DNA of 64,000 nucleotides from Streptomyces olivaceus (GCF_000721235.1 NZ_JOFH01000012.1:1-64000), one strand, 5' to 3'. Counted from the stretch's first letter, positions 30,023 to 40,758 are shown. The notes: a model not told the origin generated them from the letters alone. Numbers and translations are program-made.

Positions 30023-30823
30023 TCACCCCAGCCACCCCGCCAAGCCCCCCGTGCACCGCACCTCGTCCCCCGCCGTGACCAACAGCCCCTCCACCCCCTC
30101 CAGCGACTCCAGCCACCGCAACCCCTCCCGCGACCCCATCGCGAACGCCGCCGTCGCCCAGCAGTCCGCCCACGTCAGCCGGGGCGCCACCACCGTCACG
30201 GACAACAGGTCCGTCACCGCCGACCGCCCGGTGCGCGGGTCGACGACATGCGCACCCCGCTCCGCGGAGCCGGACGTCGCCACCGCCAGCTCGTTCGCCC
30301 CCGACGCCGAGACGACCGCCGCGAGCCCGCCCGGCCGCAGCGGGTCCGACACACCGACCCGCCAGGGCCGCCGCGCCCCCGGCGCACCGAGCAGCTGGAC
30401 GTCCCCGCCGCCGTTCACGCTCACGCCCGTCGCCCCCGCCGCCGCGATCCGCCGGGCCGCACGCTCCACGGCCCAGCCCTTGACGATCCCGGTCGGGTCG
30501 AGCCGCCCCTGGTACCGGGTGCTGAACCAGCCCCCGCTCACCCGCTCCGCCTCCGCCGCCAGCTCCAGCACCTCGGCGACCTCGGGCGCGCACGCCTCGA
30601 CGGTCAGTTCCCCGTGCGCCAGCAGGGAGATCTCGCTGCCGTCCCGGTAGGTGCTGAACACCTCGTCGGCCCGGTGCAGCCCGGCGACCGCCTCGTCCAG
30701 GGCCGCCCGGACGGCCGCGGGTTCCCCGCCGCGGGCGTCGAAGGAGAAGACGGTCCCCATCGTCTCCTCCACATGACGCACCGCGGCGGGAGCCTGTGCG
30801 GACTCGGCCACGGCGTCAGCCAC
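30023..30823 (-). CDS. apbE: FAD:protein FMN transferase
   Basis: ApbE attaches FMN from FAD covalently to a Thr or Ser in target proteins. This 266-residue copy shows MGTVFSFDARGG, FSTYRDGSEISLL, the substrate-binding GRLDPTGIVKGWAVE and VSVNGGGDVQ, and VVDPRTGRSA near the C-terminus. It has no signal peptide, so flavin transfer should happen in the cytoplasm. Its GTG overlaps the last 8 bases of the upstream FMN-binding gene, the obvious substrate. It is the third gene of the reductase operon. Confidence 0.93.
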   Translation of the reverse strand: MADAVAESAQAPAAVRHVEETMGTVFSFDARGGEPAAVRAALDEAVAGLHRADEVFSTYRDGSEISLLAHGELTVEACAPEVAEVLELAAEAERVSGGWFSTRYQGRLDPTGIVKGWAVERAARRIAAAGATGVSVNGGGDVQLLGAPGARRPWRVGVSDPLRPGGLAAVVSASGANELAVATSGSAERGAHVVDPRTGRSAVTDLLSVTVVAPRLTWADCWATAAFAMGSREGLRWLESLEGVEGLLVTAGDEVRCTGGLAGWLG

Positions 30824-31577
30824 CGGCCTTGTCCAGAGCCGACTGGAGGGACTGCTGGTATCCGGCGCTGGTGTAGGTGGCGCCGGAGACGGCGTCGATG
30901 TCGGCGGTGCCCGCGGTGACGGCGGCCTGGTTGAGTTTGGGGACGGCGTCGGCGGTGACCTGGTCGCTCCGTCCGCCCTTGGGCGCCTGGAGGGTCTCGG
31001 CGTTCGTGATCTTCCCGCCGCTGACGGTGACCCGCACCTGCACGGGCCCGTACTGGGTCTGCGTCACGTCACCGGTGAGCACCTGCGTGCCCCGCCCGGC
31101 CCCGCCCGCGCCCGTCTCGTCGGCGGATCCGGCCGCAGCCGCCTTGTCGAGCGCCGACTGGAGGGACTGCTTGTATCCGGCGCTGGTGTAGGTGGCGCCG
31201 GAGACGGCGTCGATGTCTGCGGTGCCCGCGGTGACGGCGGCCTGGTTGAGTTTGGGGACGGCGTCGGCGGTGACCTGGTCGCTCTGCCCACCCTTGGGCG
31301 CCTGCACGGCCTCGGCCGCGGTGACCTTGCCGCCGCTCACCGTGAGCCGGACCTGCACGGGCCCGTACTGGGTGTCGGCCGCGTCACCCGTGACCGTACC
31401 GGTCCCGGCCCCCCGGCCGCCCTGCGGCGCCTCGGCGGCGGCGGGCGGGGCCGCACCGCCCGCGGCGGAGGCGGAGCCGGGGTCGGAGGCCGGTTTCAGC
31501 GACAGCAGCAGCACGATCCCGGACACGGTCGCGGCGCCGGCGAGTACGGCACGCCGAACAGGGTGGCTCTTCTTCAT
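30816..31577 (-). CDS. Exported protein with two tandem FMN-binding domains
   Basis: This 253-residue protein has an N-terminal export signal or anchor containing a twin-Arg pair (VRRAVLAGAATVSG). A Gly/Ala/Pro linker and two FMN_bind domains follow (about 62-145 and 167-250). Each domain carries the ApbE target motif DAVSGATYTSAGY, predicting FMN on Thr129 and Thr234. The two domains differ in their first halves but are almost identical in their second halves, also in DNA (see findings). It should carry electrons outside the membrane, fed by the reductase encoded just upstream. Confidence 0.92.
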   Translation of the reverse strand: MKKSHPVRRAVLAGAATVSGIVLLLSLKPASDPGSASAAGGAAPPAAAEAPQGGRGAGTGTVTGDAADTQYGPVQVRLTVSGGKVTAAEAVQAPKGGQSDQVTADAVPKLNQAAVTAGTADIDAVSGATYTSAGYKQSLQSALDKAAAAGSADETGAGGAGRGTQVLTGDVTQTQYGPVQVRVTVSGGKITNAETLQAPKGGRSDQVTADAVPKLNQAAVTAGTADIDAVSGATYTSAGYQQSLQSALDKAGG

Positions 31578-31604
31578 CGGTCCTGGACTCCTACTGTCCG
31601 TCGC

Positions 31605-32987
31605 TCACATCTCGAACGACTCGTGGTGGATACGGCGGGCGGGGACCCCGGCGCCGCGCAGTGCCTCGAACACCGACTGGGCGAAACCGGGCGGCCCGCA
31701 CAGGAAGACGTCGTGGCGGTCGACGTCCGGGATCTTGCGGCTCAGGGAATCCGCGGAGATGTCCGGCCGCGCCCCGCCCGGGCTGTTGACCGCGTACATC
31801 AGCCGTGCCCCGCGCTCCTCGGCGATCCCGGCCAGCTCGTCCCAGAGCGCAAGCTCCTGCGTGCTGTTGGCCCGGTAGAGCAGCGTGATGTCCCCGGACG
31901 CGCCGGGCAGCGTCTCGAACAGCGCCCGCATCGGCGTGATCCCCACCCCGCCGGCCACCAGCAGCACCTTGCCGCGGCTGCGGCGCTGGGCGGTGAGGGC
32001 GCCGTACGGGCCCTCCGCCCACACCCGGGTGCCGGGCGTCAGCTCCCGCAGCCGGGCGCTGTGGTCGCCGATCGCCTTCACGGTGATCCGCAGCATGTCC
32101 GGGCGCGGCGCCGCCGAGAGCGAGTACGGGTGCGAGCTGAACCGCATCCCCGGCGCCAGGAACCGCCACCGGAAGAACTGCCCGGCCTCCGCGCCCATCC
32201 GGTGCAGCCGGCGCCCGCCGATCAGCACCGACACGATGCCGGGCGTCTCCTCGATCACCGCCTCCACCCGCATCCGGTGCCGCAGGTTGAGGCGCAGCGG
32301 CGTCAGGACCCGGTACCAGAGCACGAGCGCGGTCACCGACCCGTACAGGACGTACCAGACGGTCCTGGCGAGCGGCTCGACGGCGAAGTCGTTGCCGGTG
32401 GTCAGCTGGTGCCAGAAGGTCAGGAACACCGCCGCGTACGTGAGCAGGTGCACGTGGTACCAGGCGTCGTAGGGGATGCGGCGGCGCACCGGGCCCGCGG
32501 ACAGCAGGCCGATGAGGACGAGCAGGCCGGTGCCGACGGCCGCCTTGCCCATGTCGGGCAGCTGGTTCACGGAGGCCACCGTCTGCGCGACGATGTCGCC
32601 GAGGCCCTTGCCTGCCTGGGCCGCGTAACCCCACATGATCAGGAAGACGTGGGCCAGGACCAGGCAGAGCGTGTAGCGGCCGGTCATGGCGTGCCAGCGG
32701 GCGACCCGGTCCGAGCCCACCCGGCGCTCCAGTGCGGGCACCCGGGCCATCTGGAGCACCACGAGGGCCATCAGGTACCCGGCGAGCAGCCCGGTGATCC
32801 GGCCCGCGTTCAGGATCATGCCGGTCTGGTCGGAGATGGCGGGCGTGTTGCGCCACCACAGCCACAACACGCCCGCCGCGCCCGCCCATACGGCGAGCAG
32901 CAGGGGGACGGCGGGGGAGCGGCGCGGACGGATGCGCCGCATCGTCTGACGGCGGGCGGCACGGCCGCCGGCGAGCGTGGTGGTCAC
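31605..32987 (-). CDS. Ferric reductase-like membrane protein with FAD/NAD(P)H-binding domains
   Basis: This 460-residue protein has about six membrane helices in residues 25-245 (AVPLLLAVWAGAAGVLWLWW, MALVVLQMA, YTLCLVLAHVFLIMWGY, HVHLLTYAAVFLTFWHQL). Paired His in helices (RWHAMTGRY, LAHVF, YHVHLL, FWHQL) are likely haem b ligands. The cytoplasmic half is a ferredoxin-reductase fold: FAD motif HPYSLSAAP, NAD(P) site VAGGVGITPMRALFE and FLCGPPGF. It would move electrons from NAD(P)H to the outside. GTG 32987 follows GGAGGAACC. It is the first gene of an operon with the FMN-binding protein and apbE. Confidence 0.9.
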   Translation of the reverse strand: MTTTLAGGRAARRQTMRRIRPRRSPAVPLLLAVWAGAAGVLWLWWRNTPAISDQTGMILNAGRITGLLAGYLMALVVLQMARVPALERRVGSDRVARWHAMTGRYTLCLVLAHVFLIMWGYAAQAGKGLGDIVAQTVASVNQLPDMGKAAVGTGLLVLIGLLSAGPVRRRIPYDAWYHVHLLTYAAVFLTFWHQLTTGNDFAVEPLARTVWYVLYGSVTALVLWYRVLTPLRLNLRHRMRVEAVIEETPGIVSVLIGGRRLHRMGAEAGQFFRWRFLAPGMRFSSHPYSLSAAPRPDMLRITVKAIGDHSARLRELTPGTRVWAEGPYGALTAQRRSRGKVLLVAGGVGITPMRALFETLPGASGDITLLYRANSTQELALWDELAGIAEERGARLMYAVNSPGGARPDISADSLSRKIPDVDRHDVFLCGPPGFAQSVFEALRGAGVPARRIHHESFEM

Positions 32988-32996
32988 GGTTCCTCC

Positions 32997-33049
32997 GTGG
33001 GACTTGGCCCTGGCCCACCGAGTGGGACGTGGCCCTTGGCCCACAGATA
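32997..33049 (-). promoter_or_regulatory. Tandem 25-bp dyad repeats with -10 upstream of the reductase operon
   Basis: Two near-identical units, 32997-33018 and 33022-33044, each begin GTGGGAC and end GGCCCAC, so each is itself a dyad. On the minus strand TATCTG (33044-33049) is a candidate -10, placing the transcript start inside the repeats. They may be operator sites or 5'-leader hairpins. Confidence 0.55.
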
Positions 33050-33100
33050 CGCACCGCACCGGCCGAGCGTTCAGCCACCGGACGGCCATGCCGCCCGGGT

Positions 33101-33817
33101 TCAGTAGCGCGTGACCGCCGTCGCCCCGCCGGAGGTCCCGACGACGATGTGCGGGCGTTCGCGCGGGTCCGCCCAGCGCAGCACGCGCCGCATCGCCTCC
33201 GCCGGCACCGACACGCAACCGGCCGTCGCCCCGCGCCCGTTGACGTGCAGGAAGATGCCCGCGCCGCGCCCGCGCACCGGACGGTCGTAGTTGAAGCCGA
33301 CGACCAGGGCGTGCGCGTACTGCTCCGCGTAGGTGATCAGGTGCTCGGCCTCGGCGGCCCGGCAGTCGGCGGGGCGGGGTTCGGTCCAGCGGTTGTAGGA
33401 GCGGGAGGCGTTGTCCTGGCACCACCAGGAGTCCTCGCGCACCGGGCGGTACCGGTACGCCGTGCCGGGCGGCGCCGCCTCGACGCCGAAGGCGTACGGC
33501 AGGTCGTACAGCCCGGTCGGGGTGGTGTTCGTGCCCTGCGCGCGGGTGGCCCCGTCGGCGAGTCCGGCGGCCCCGAAGCGGGCGGGCGCGGACCCGGCCC
33601 GCACCCACCGTCCGTCCGCGCCGCCCTCGCGGTCCCACCACGTGAGCGTGCCGGTCGTGGCGCCGGTGTCCGGCGCGACGGCGGTGATCAGCTGGGTGCC
33701 GCCGCCGGTGTCCGCCATCCGGTCCGGCAGCGGCCGGGGAGCCGGCCCGCGGGCGGGGACGGCACCCACCAGGAGGAGGGAGGCGGACACGAGGGCGGCG
33801 ACGGCACCGGGGCGCAT
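33101..33817 (-). CDS. Exported L,D-transpeptidase (YkuD-like) family protein
   Basis: This 238-residue protein has a signal peptide (VAALVSASLLLVGAVPARG). The catalytic region is GIFLHVNGRGATAGCVSVPAEAM, where the His and the GC pair match the HxnGxxxGC motif of L,D-transpeptidase-fold enzymes; Cys near 211 is the nucleophile. Such proteins cross-link or edit peptidoglycan; this subgroup of secreted actinobacterial proteins is not well characterised. It is transcribed in the same direction as the reductase operon, with a 113-bp gap that holds that operon's own promoter. Confidence 0.8.
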   Translation of the reverse strand: MRPGAVAALVSASLLLVGAVPARGPAPRPLPDRMADTGGGTQLITAVAPDTGATTGTLTWWDREGGADGRWVRAGSAPARFGAAGLADGATRAQGTNTTPTGLYDLPYAFGVEAAPPGTAYRYRPVREDSWWCQDNASRSYNRWTEPRPADCRAAEAEHLITYAEQYAHALVVGFNYDRPVRGRGAGIFLHVNGRGATAGCVSVPAEAMRRVLRWADPRERPHIVVGTSGGATAVTRY

Positions 33818-33820
33818 GGG

Positions 33821-36194
<2,374 letters not shown>

Positions 36195-36286
36195 CGGCCC
36201 GTGTGGCCGACGGGCATCGCGGATACGTTGGTCAGCAGTCAGCGCAGCCCCACCGGCTGCGGCAGCCGACCGAAACGGAGCCCGCG

Positions 36287-37258
36287 ATGCCCTTCGCCCG
36301 CCTGGCCGCGGCGACCACCCCCACCTGTCACATCGGGCTGGGGCTCGCCGCCGTCGGCCGTCCCGGCTACATCAACCTCGGACGGGACCGTGACCTGCCG
36401 GCCGACCGCACCGTCGAGGCGATGCGCGAGCGCACCCACGACCTCCTCGACGCGGCCTACGCCCAGGGCGTGCGGTACTTCGACGCGGCCCGCTCCTACG
36501 GGCGCTCGGAGGAGTTCCTGGCCGGCTGGCTGCGGGAGCGCCCGGACGTGGACGACGTGGTCGTCGGCAGCAAGTGGGGCTACACCTACACCGCCGACTG
36601 GTCGCCCGACGCCGAGCAGCACGAGGTCAAGGACCACGGCGTCGCCACCTACGAACGCCAGCGCGGGGAGACCGACGCCCTGCTCGGCGAGCGCCTCGAC
36701 CTCTACCAGATCCACTCCCTCACCCCCGACAGCCCGGCGCTGACCGACAAGGACCTGCACGCGAGGCTGGCCGAGGCCGTCGCACGGGGCGCCACCGTCG
36801 GCTTCTCCACCAGCGGTCCCGCCCAGGCCGACGCCATCCGCGCCGCCCTCACCGTGACCGTCGGCGGCGAGCCCCTCTTCCGTACCGTCCAGTCGACGTA
36901 CAACGCGCTCGAGACCTCCGCCGAACCCGCGCTGGCCGAGGCGCACGCGGCCGGACTCACCGTGATCGTCAAGGAGGGCATGGCCAACGGCCGCCTCGCC
37001 GGGCCCCAGGCCCCCGCGGCTTTGCGGACCGTCGCCGAGGAGACCGCCCTCGGCTGCGACGCGGTCGCCCTCGCGCTGGTCCTGCGCCGGCCGTGGGCCG
37101 GGGTCGTCCTCTCCGGCGCCGCGACCGTGGGCCAGCTCGGCTCGAACCTGCACGCCGCCGCCGTCGACCTCGACGACGACCAGGTGGCCCGCCTCGGTGC
37201 GCTGGTCGAGGAGCCGGCCGCCTACTGGGCGCACCGCGGGCAGCTGCCCTGGCACTGA
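36287..37258 (+). CDS. Aldo/keto reductase
   Basis: This TIM-barrel NAD(P)H oxidoreductase has 323 residues. The catalytic tetrad is visible: Asp in VRYFDAARSYG, Tyr in SYGRSEEFL, Lys in VGSKWGYTYT and His in YQIHSLTP. The cofactor end has the late VLSGAATVGQLGSNL. The substrate is unknown. ATG 36287 follows AAACGGAG. It lies 92 bp after argH; a functional link to arginine is not implied. Confidence 0.9.
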   Translation: MPFARLAAATTPTCHIGLGLAAVGRPGYINLGRDRDLPADRTVEAMRERTHDLLDAAYAQGVRYFDAARSYGRSEEFLAGWLRERPDVDDVVVGSKWGYTYTADWSPDAEQHEVKDHGVATYERQRGETDALLGERLDLYQIHSLTPDSPALTDKDLHARLAEAVARGATVGFSTSGPAQADAIRAALTVTVGGEPLFRTVQSTYNALETSAEPALAEAHAAGLTVIVKEGMANGRLAGPQAPAALRTVAEETALGCDAVALALVLRRPWAGVVLSGAATVGQLGSNLHAAAVDLDDDQVARLGALVEEPAAYWAHRGQLPWH

Positions 37259-37312
37259 CCCTCCTCCGGATGCCGTGACCCACCCCGAGAGGTGAGTCAC
37301 GCACGCCCTGGG

Positions 37313-37350
37313 TGAGACATTGCTGTCTCATTCGGGTTACTGTTGTCTCA
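37313..37350 (+). promoter_or_regulatory. Operator and leaderless promoter of the tetR-MFS operon
   Basis: A perfect dyad TGAGACA-TTGC-TGTCTCA (37313-37330) is followed by a third half-site TGTCTCA (37344-37350) that runs into the ATG. TACTGT (37338-37343) is a good -10 placing the transcript start at the ATG (37350). The TetR product probably binds here. Confidence 0.7.
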
Positions 37351-37901
37351 TGGCTGTCGATCGAGACCAGGTACTGCGCAGCGCCGCCGCCCTGCTGACC
37401 CGGAAAGCGACCTCGACCATGGACGAGGTCGCCAGGGCCGCCGGGATCAGCCGGGCCACCCTGCACCGGCACTTCGCCGGGCGCGACGCCCTCGTCCGGG
37501 CGCTGGAGGCGCTGGGCATCGCCGAGTGCGAGGCCGCCCTGGAGGCCGCCCGGGCCGACGAGGGCCCGGCGGCCGACGCGGTGCGCCGGCTGGTCCGCGC
37601 GATCGAGCCGTCCGCCGGTCTGCTCGCCTTCCTCTACACCGAGAACCAGCTCTTCGAGGGCGAGGAGCAGAACAGGGGCTGGGCCCGCATCGACGCCGGG
37701 CTCACCGAGCTGTTCCGCCGGGGCCAGGAGAGCGGCGAGTTCCGCATCGACCTCACGCCCGTCTGGCTCACCGAGGCGCTCTACGGCCTGCTGGCCTCCG
37801 GCGCCTGGGCCGTGGCCGAGGGCCGCGTGGCCCGCAACGACTTCACCCACATGATCGCCGAGCTGCTGCTCGGCGGCGCACTCAGGAGAGAGGAACCATG
37901 A
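37350..37901 (+). CDS. TetR-family transcriptional regulator
   Basis: This 183-residue repressor has an N-terminal helix-turn-helix (STMDEVARAAGISRATLHRHFAGRDALVRAL, about 22-52 with a short break). The all-helical ligand-binding domain follows and is typical of regulators of efflux pumps. It overlaps the MFS start (ATGA), so it should be autoregulated and control the pump. ATG 37350 is chosen because the predicted transcript starts there and the operator dyads end there. Confidence 0.92.
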   Translation: MAVDRDQVLRSAAALLTRKATSTMDEVARAAGISRATLHRHFAGRDALVRALEALGIAECEAALEAARADEGPAADAVRRLVRAIEPSAGLLAFLYTENQLFEGEEQNRGWARIDAGLTELFRRGQESGEFRIDLTPVWLTEALYGLLASGAWAVAEGRVARNDFTHMIAELLLGGALRREEP

Positions 37902-39430
37902 ACCGCACCCCGCAGCCGGCCCACCAGGCCGAGGCGGTGAAGCGCCCCGGCCGCTGGCTGGCGCTGTGCGTACTCGTACTGGCCGTGCTGCTGGTGGCCG
38001 TCGACGCGACCGTCCTCGGTCTCGCGACGCCCTACATCAGCGAGGATCTCGCCCCCTCCGGCACCCAGCTGCTCTGGATCGGCGACGTCTACTCCTTCGT
38101 CATCGCCGGTCTGCTCGTCTCGATGGGCAGCCTCGGCGACCGCGTCGGCCGCAAGCGCATCCTGCTCGTCGGCGCGACCGCGTTCGGCGCGGTGTCCGTC
38201 CTCAACGCCTACGCGCACACGCCCGAGGTGCTGATCGTCGCCCGGGCCCTGCTCGGCGTCGCGGGTGCCACCCTGATGCCCGCCACCCTCGCCCTGATCC
38301 GCAACCTCTTCCACGACCCGCGCGAACGCAGCCTCGCCGTCGGTATCTGGGGCGCGGCGGCCTCCGCCGGTGCGGCGGTCGGCCCGGTCGTCGGCGGCTT
38401 CCTGCTCGAGCACTTCTGGTGGGGCTCCGTCTTCCTGATCAACCTGCCCGTGATGGCCGTCCTGGTCGTCGTCGGCGTCCGACTGCTGCCCGAGTCCCGC
38501 AATCCCGACCCCGGGCCCTGGGACCTGCCCAGCGTCGTCCTCTCCCTGGCCGGCATGGTCGGTGTCGTCTACGCCGTCAAGGAGGCCGCCGCACACGGGT
38601 TCGCCCCGGCCACGCTCGCCGCGGGTCTGCTGGGCGCCGCCGCGCTGTACGGCTTCGTCCGGCGGCAGCTGGCCATGCCGGTGCCGCTGATCGACATGCG
38701 GCTGTTCCGCAACCGCGGCTTCAGCGGTGCGGTCCTGGCCGACCTGCTCACCATCCTCGGTCTGTCGGGGCTGGTGTTCTTCCTCTCCCAGTACCTGCAA
38801 CTCGTCCAGGGCAGGCGCCCGTTCGAGGCGGGCCTGGCCGAACTGCCCGCCGCCGTCGGTGCGGTCGCGGCCGGCCTGATCGCGGGCCGCGCGGCCCGGC
38901 GCTTCTCCGTCCGCGCGGTGGTCAGCGGCGGACTCGCCGCCGTCGGCCTGGCGCTCGCCGCACTGACCGTGGTCGGCCGGCACACCGGCTATCCGCTGAT
39001 CGGCGCGGCCCTGCTGGTCGTCGGCCTCGGCGCGGGTTTCGCGTTCACCGTCACCGCCGACGTGATCCTCTCCAGCGTGCCCGGGGAGCAGGCGGGCGCC
39101 GCCTCCGCGGTCTCCGAGACGGCGTACGAACTCGGTGCCGCCCTCGGTATCGCGGTGCTCGGTTCGATCGTGACCGGTGTCTACCGCGACTTCACGGGCC
39201 CCGCCGGGACTCCGGACGCGGCGCACGAGTCACTGGGCGGCGCGGTTCAGGCCGCGGCCGGGCTGCCCGCCCCGACCGCCGGCGCGCTGCTCGACTCGGC
39301 CCGCCAGGCCTTCGTCGACGGGCTGGCCCTGGCCGCGGGCGTCGGCGCCGCCGTCCTGCTGGCCGCCGCCGCGGCGTCCTGGTACCTGCTGCGCGGCCAG
39401 CGACTGGAGGACGGGGTGGAGCACCCGTAG
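37898..39430 (+). CDS. MFS drug efflux transporter (DHA2, 14-helix QacA/EmrB type)
   Basis: This is a proton-coupled multidrug exporter of 510 residues with about 14 membrane segments. DHA2 landmarks are ALCVLVLAVLLVAVDATVLG in helix 1, GSLGDRVGRKRILL in the loop after helix 2, RALLGVAGATLMPATLALI in helix 4, and antiporter motif C in GAAASAGAAVGPVVGG. Its gene overlaps the tetR gene by 4 bp. Drug range is not predictable. A 21-bp perfect hairpin ends the operon. Confidence 0.93.
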   Translation: MNRTPQPAHQAEAVKRPGRWLALCVLVLAVLLVAVDATVLGLATPYISEDLAPSGTQLLWIGDVYSFVIAGLLVSMGSLGDRVGRKRILLVGATAFGAVSVLNAYAHTPEVLIVARALLGVAGATLMPATLALIRNLFHDPRERSLAVGIWGAAASAGAAVGPVVGGFLLEHFWWGSVFLINLPVMAVLVVVGVRLLPESRNPDPGPWDLPSVVLSLAGMVGVVYAVKEAAAHGFAPATLAAGLLGAAALYGFVRRQLAMPVPLIDMRLFRNRGFSGAVLADLLTILGLSGLVFFLSQYLQLVQGRRPFEAGLAELPAAVGAVAAGLIAGRAARRFSVRAVVSGGLAAVGLALAALTVVGRHTGYPLIGAALLVVGLGAGFAFTVTADVILSSVPGEQAGAASAVSETAYELGAALGIAVLGSIVTGVYRDFTGPAGTPDAAHESLGGAVQAAAGLPAPTAGALLDSARQAFVDGLALAAGVGAAVLLAAAAASWYLLRGQRLEDGVEHP

Positions 39431-39442
39431 CCGCAGGGGCGA

Positions 39443-39485
39443 CGCGAAGGGGCGGGCCGCTCGACGAGCGGCCCGCCCCTTCGCG
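39443..39485. terminator. Bidirectional terminator between the MFS and acyltransferase genes
   Basis: Perfect 21-bp arms (39443-39463 and 39465-39485) form a hairpin between convergent genes. Confidence 0.85.
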
Positions 39486-39507
39486 TGCGCGATGCCCGCG
39501 CGCGGCC

Positions 39508-40230
39508 CTACGCCGCCTTCGCCTTGCTGGCGTACATGTCCACGTACTCCTGGCCGGACAGCCGCATGACCTCGGTCATCACGGAGTCGGTGACGGCCCG
39601 CAGGACGTAGCGGTCACGGTCCATGCCCTCGTAGCGGGAGAACTCCAGCGCCTCGCCGAAGCGGACCGTGACCCGGCCCGGCCGGGGCAGGCCCGCGCCG
39701 CCGGGCTGGAGCTTGTCGGTGCCGATCATGGCGAACGGGACCACCGGGGCGCCGGTCATCAGGGTCAGCCGGGCGATGCCGGTGCGGCCCCGGTAGAGGC
39801 GGCCGTCGGGGGAGCGGGTGCCCTCCGGGTAGATGCCGAAGACCCGGCCCTCGTCCAGCACCCGGCGCCCGGTCATCAGCGCCGCGACCCCGCCCCGGCC
39901 GCCGTCCCGGTCGACCGGGATCATGCCGACACCGGTGAAGAACCAGGCCATCAGGCGGCCCTTGAGGCCCTTGCCGGTGACGTACTCGTCCTTGCCGATG
40001 AAGAAGACCTGCCGGTCGCAGACGAGCGGAAGGATCATCGAGTCGATGAAGGTGAGGTGGTTGCCGGCCAGGATCACCGGGCCGTCGCCCGGGATGTTCT
40101 CCGCACCCTCCACCCGAGTGCGGAACATCAGGCGCATGATCGGGCCGAGCACTGCCTTGATGAACACGAAGCGGGACAACGGGTCCTCCGGTGTCGGGGA
40201 TGCGGTATGAGTCTGTGCAGGTGAGGACAT
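39508..40230 (-). CDS. 1-acyl-sn-glycerol-3-phosphate acyltransferase family protein
   Basis: PlsC-type enzymes add the second acyl chain to lysophosphatidic acid in phospholipid synthesis. In 240 residues the catalytic NHxxxxD motif is GNHLTFIDS, and the glycerol-phosphate motif is FGIYPEGTRSPDG. GAPVVPFAMIGTDKL and an amphipathic stretch (RLMAWFFTGVGMIPVD) support membrane association. The gene name plsC is not certain because several paralogues occur in Streptomyces. Confidence 0.9.
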   Translation of the reverse strand: MSSPAQTHTASPTPEDPLSRFVFIKAVLGPIMRLMFRTRVEGAENIPGDGPVILAGNHLTFIDSMILPLVCDRQVFFIGKDEYVTGKGLKGRLMAWFFTGVGMIPVDRDGGRGGVAALMTGRRVLDEGRVFGIYPEGTRSPDGRLYRGRTGIARLTLMTGAPVVPFAMIGTDKLQPGGAGLPRPGRVTVRFGEALEFSRYEGMDRDRYVLRAVTDSVMTEVMRLSGQEYVDMYASKAKAA

Positions 40231-40758
40231 TACTCGCGGTCCGGGGTATCACGCACCTCGGGTCACCCGGGTCTTACACCGTGTTGACGTGCGTTCACCT
40301 GCGGCGCCGCGGTGTTGCCCGGCCGTAACGCCTTCACCGGGATGTGAGACGGGCCGCCCTCGCGGGCCGCCGGCGCGGTCGGGGTGCGCGCCCGGCCCCG
40401 GAGCGGAGCACGGACCGGCACGGGCCACGTACGGCACGCCGTACGGGGAGCGTCACCGGTCCCTGCGGCGTTCACCTGCTTTCCTCCCGACTACCCCGTC
40501 CCGCCGCCGCCAAGCAGACGGCCCGTCAGGCGTCGTCGGCCGTCCACCCGCGCGTCCACTTCCTCCGACGGTCGGCCACGCGTCCGTCTTCTCTCTCCCC
40601 GGCCGGTCGTCCGCATGTCAGCCGTCCGGCCGTCGACCGTCCGCCCGTACGACATCCGCACGCGTCCGCGTGTTCCGGCTGCCGTCTCCCGTTGGTCATG
40701 TACGCGCCCCTACGATCGGCCCGCACCGATGCACCGATGGACAACGGCAGGAGGCCCC
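40231..40758. other. Intergenic region between acyltransferase and glycerophosphodiesterase genes (528 bp)
   Basis: No gene is supported; the long plus-strand open frame here is Arg/Pro-rich shadow sequence. Near the acyltransferase end there are PHO-box-like repeats (listed separately). Another GTTCACC lies at 40470-40476. The remainder shows no structure I can name. Confidence 0.45.
40261..40303. promoter_or_regulatory. Candidate PHO box (GTTCACC-type direct repeats)
   Basis: The Streptomyces PhoP box uses 11-bp units led by GTTCACC. Here GGTCACC starts at 40261, GTTGACG at 40283 and GTTCACC at 40293, close to an 11-bp register. The site is 31-73 bp upstream of the acyltransferase start and about 460-500 bp from the phosphodiesterase start. 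Phosphate control of glpQ-type genes is known in Streptomyces; which gene this site would serve is unclear. Confidence 0.35.

Noticed and set aside
29742..30650. Plus-strand frame beginning at the argR stop and reading the 39-bp repeats as 13-residue peptide repeats
   Set aside because: Past 30023 it runs antisense through apbE in a shadow frame, and it has no family resemblance. The repeats are better described as DNA.
40384..40758. N-terminal extension of the glycerophosphodiesterase gene
   Set aside because: The extension is Arg/Pro-rich shadow sequence. The twin-arginine signal and AGGAGG place the start at 40759.
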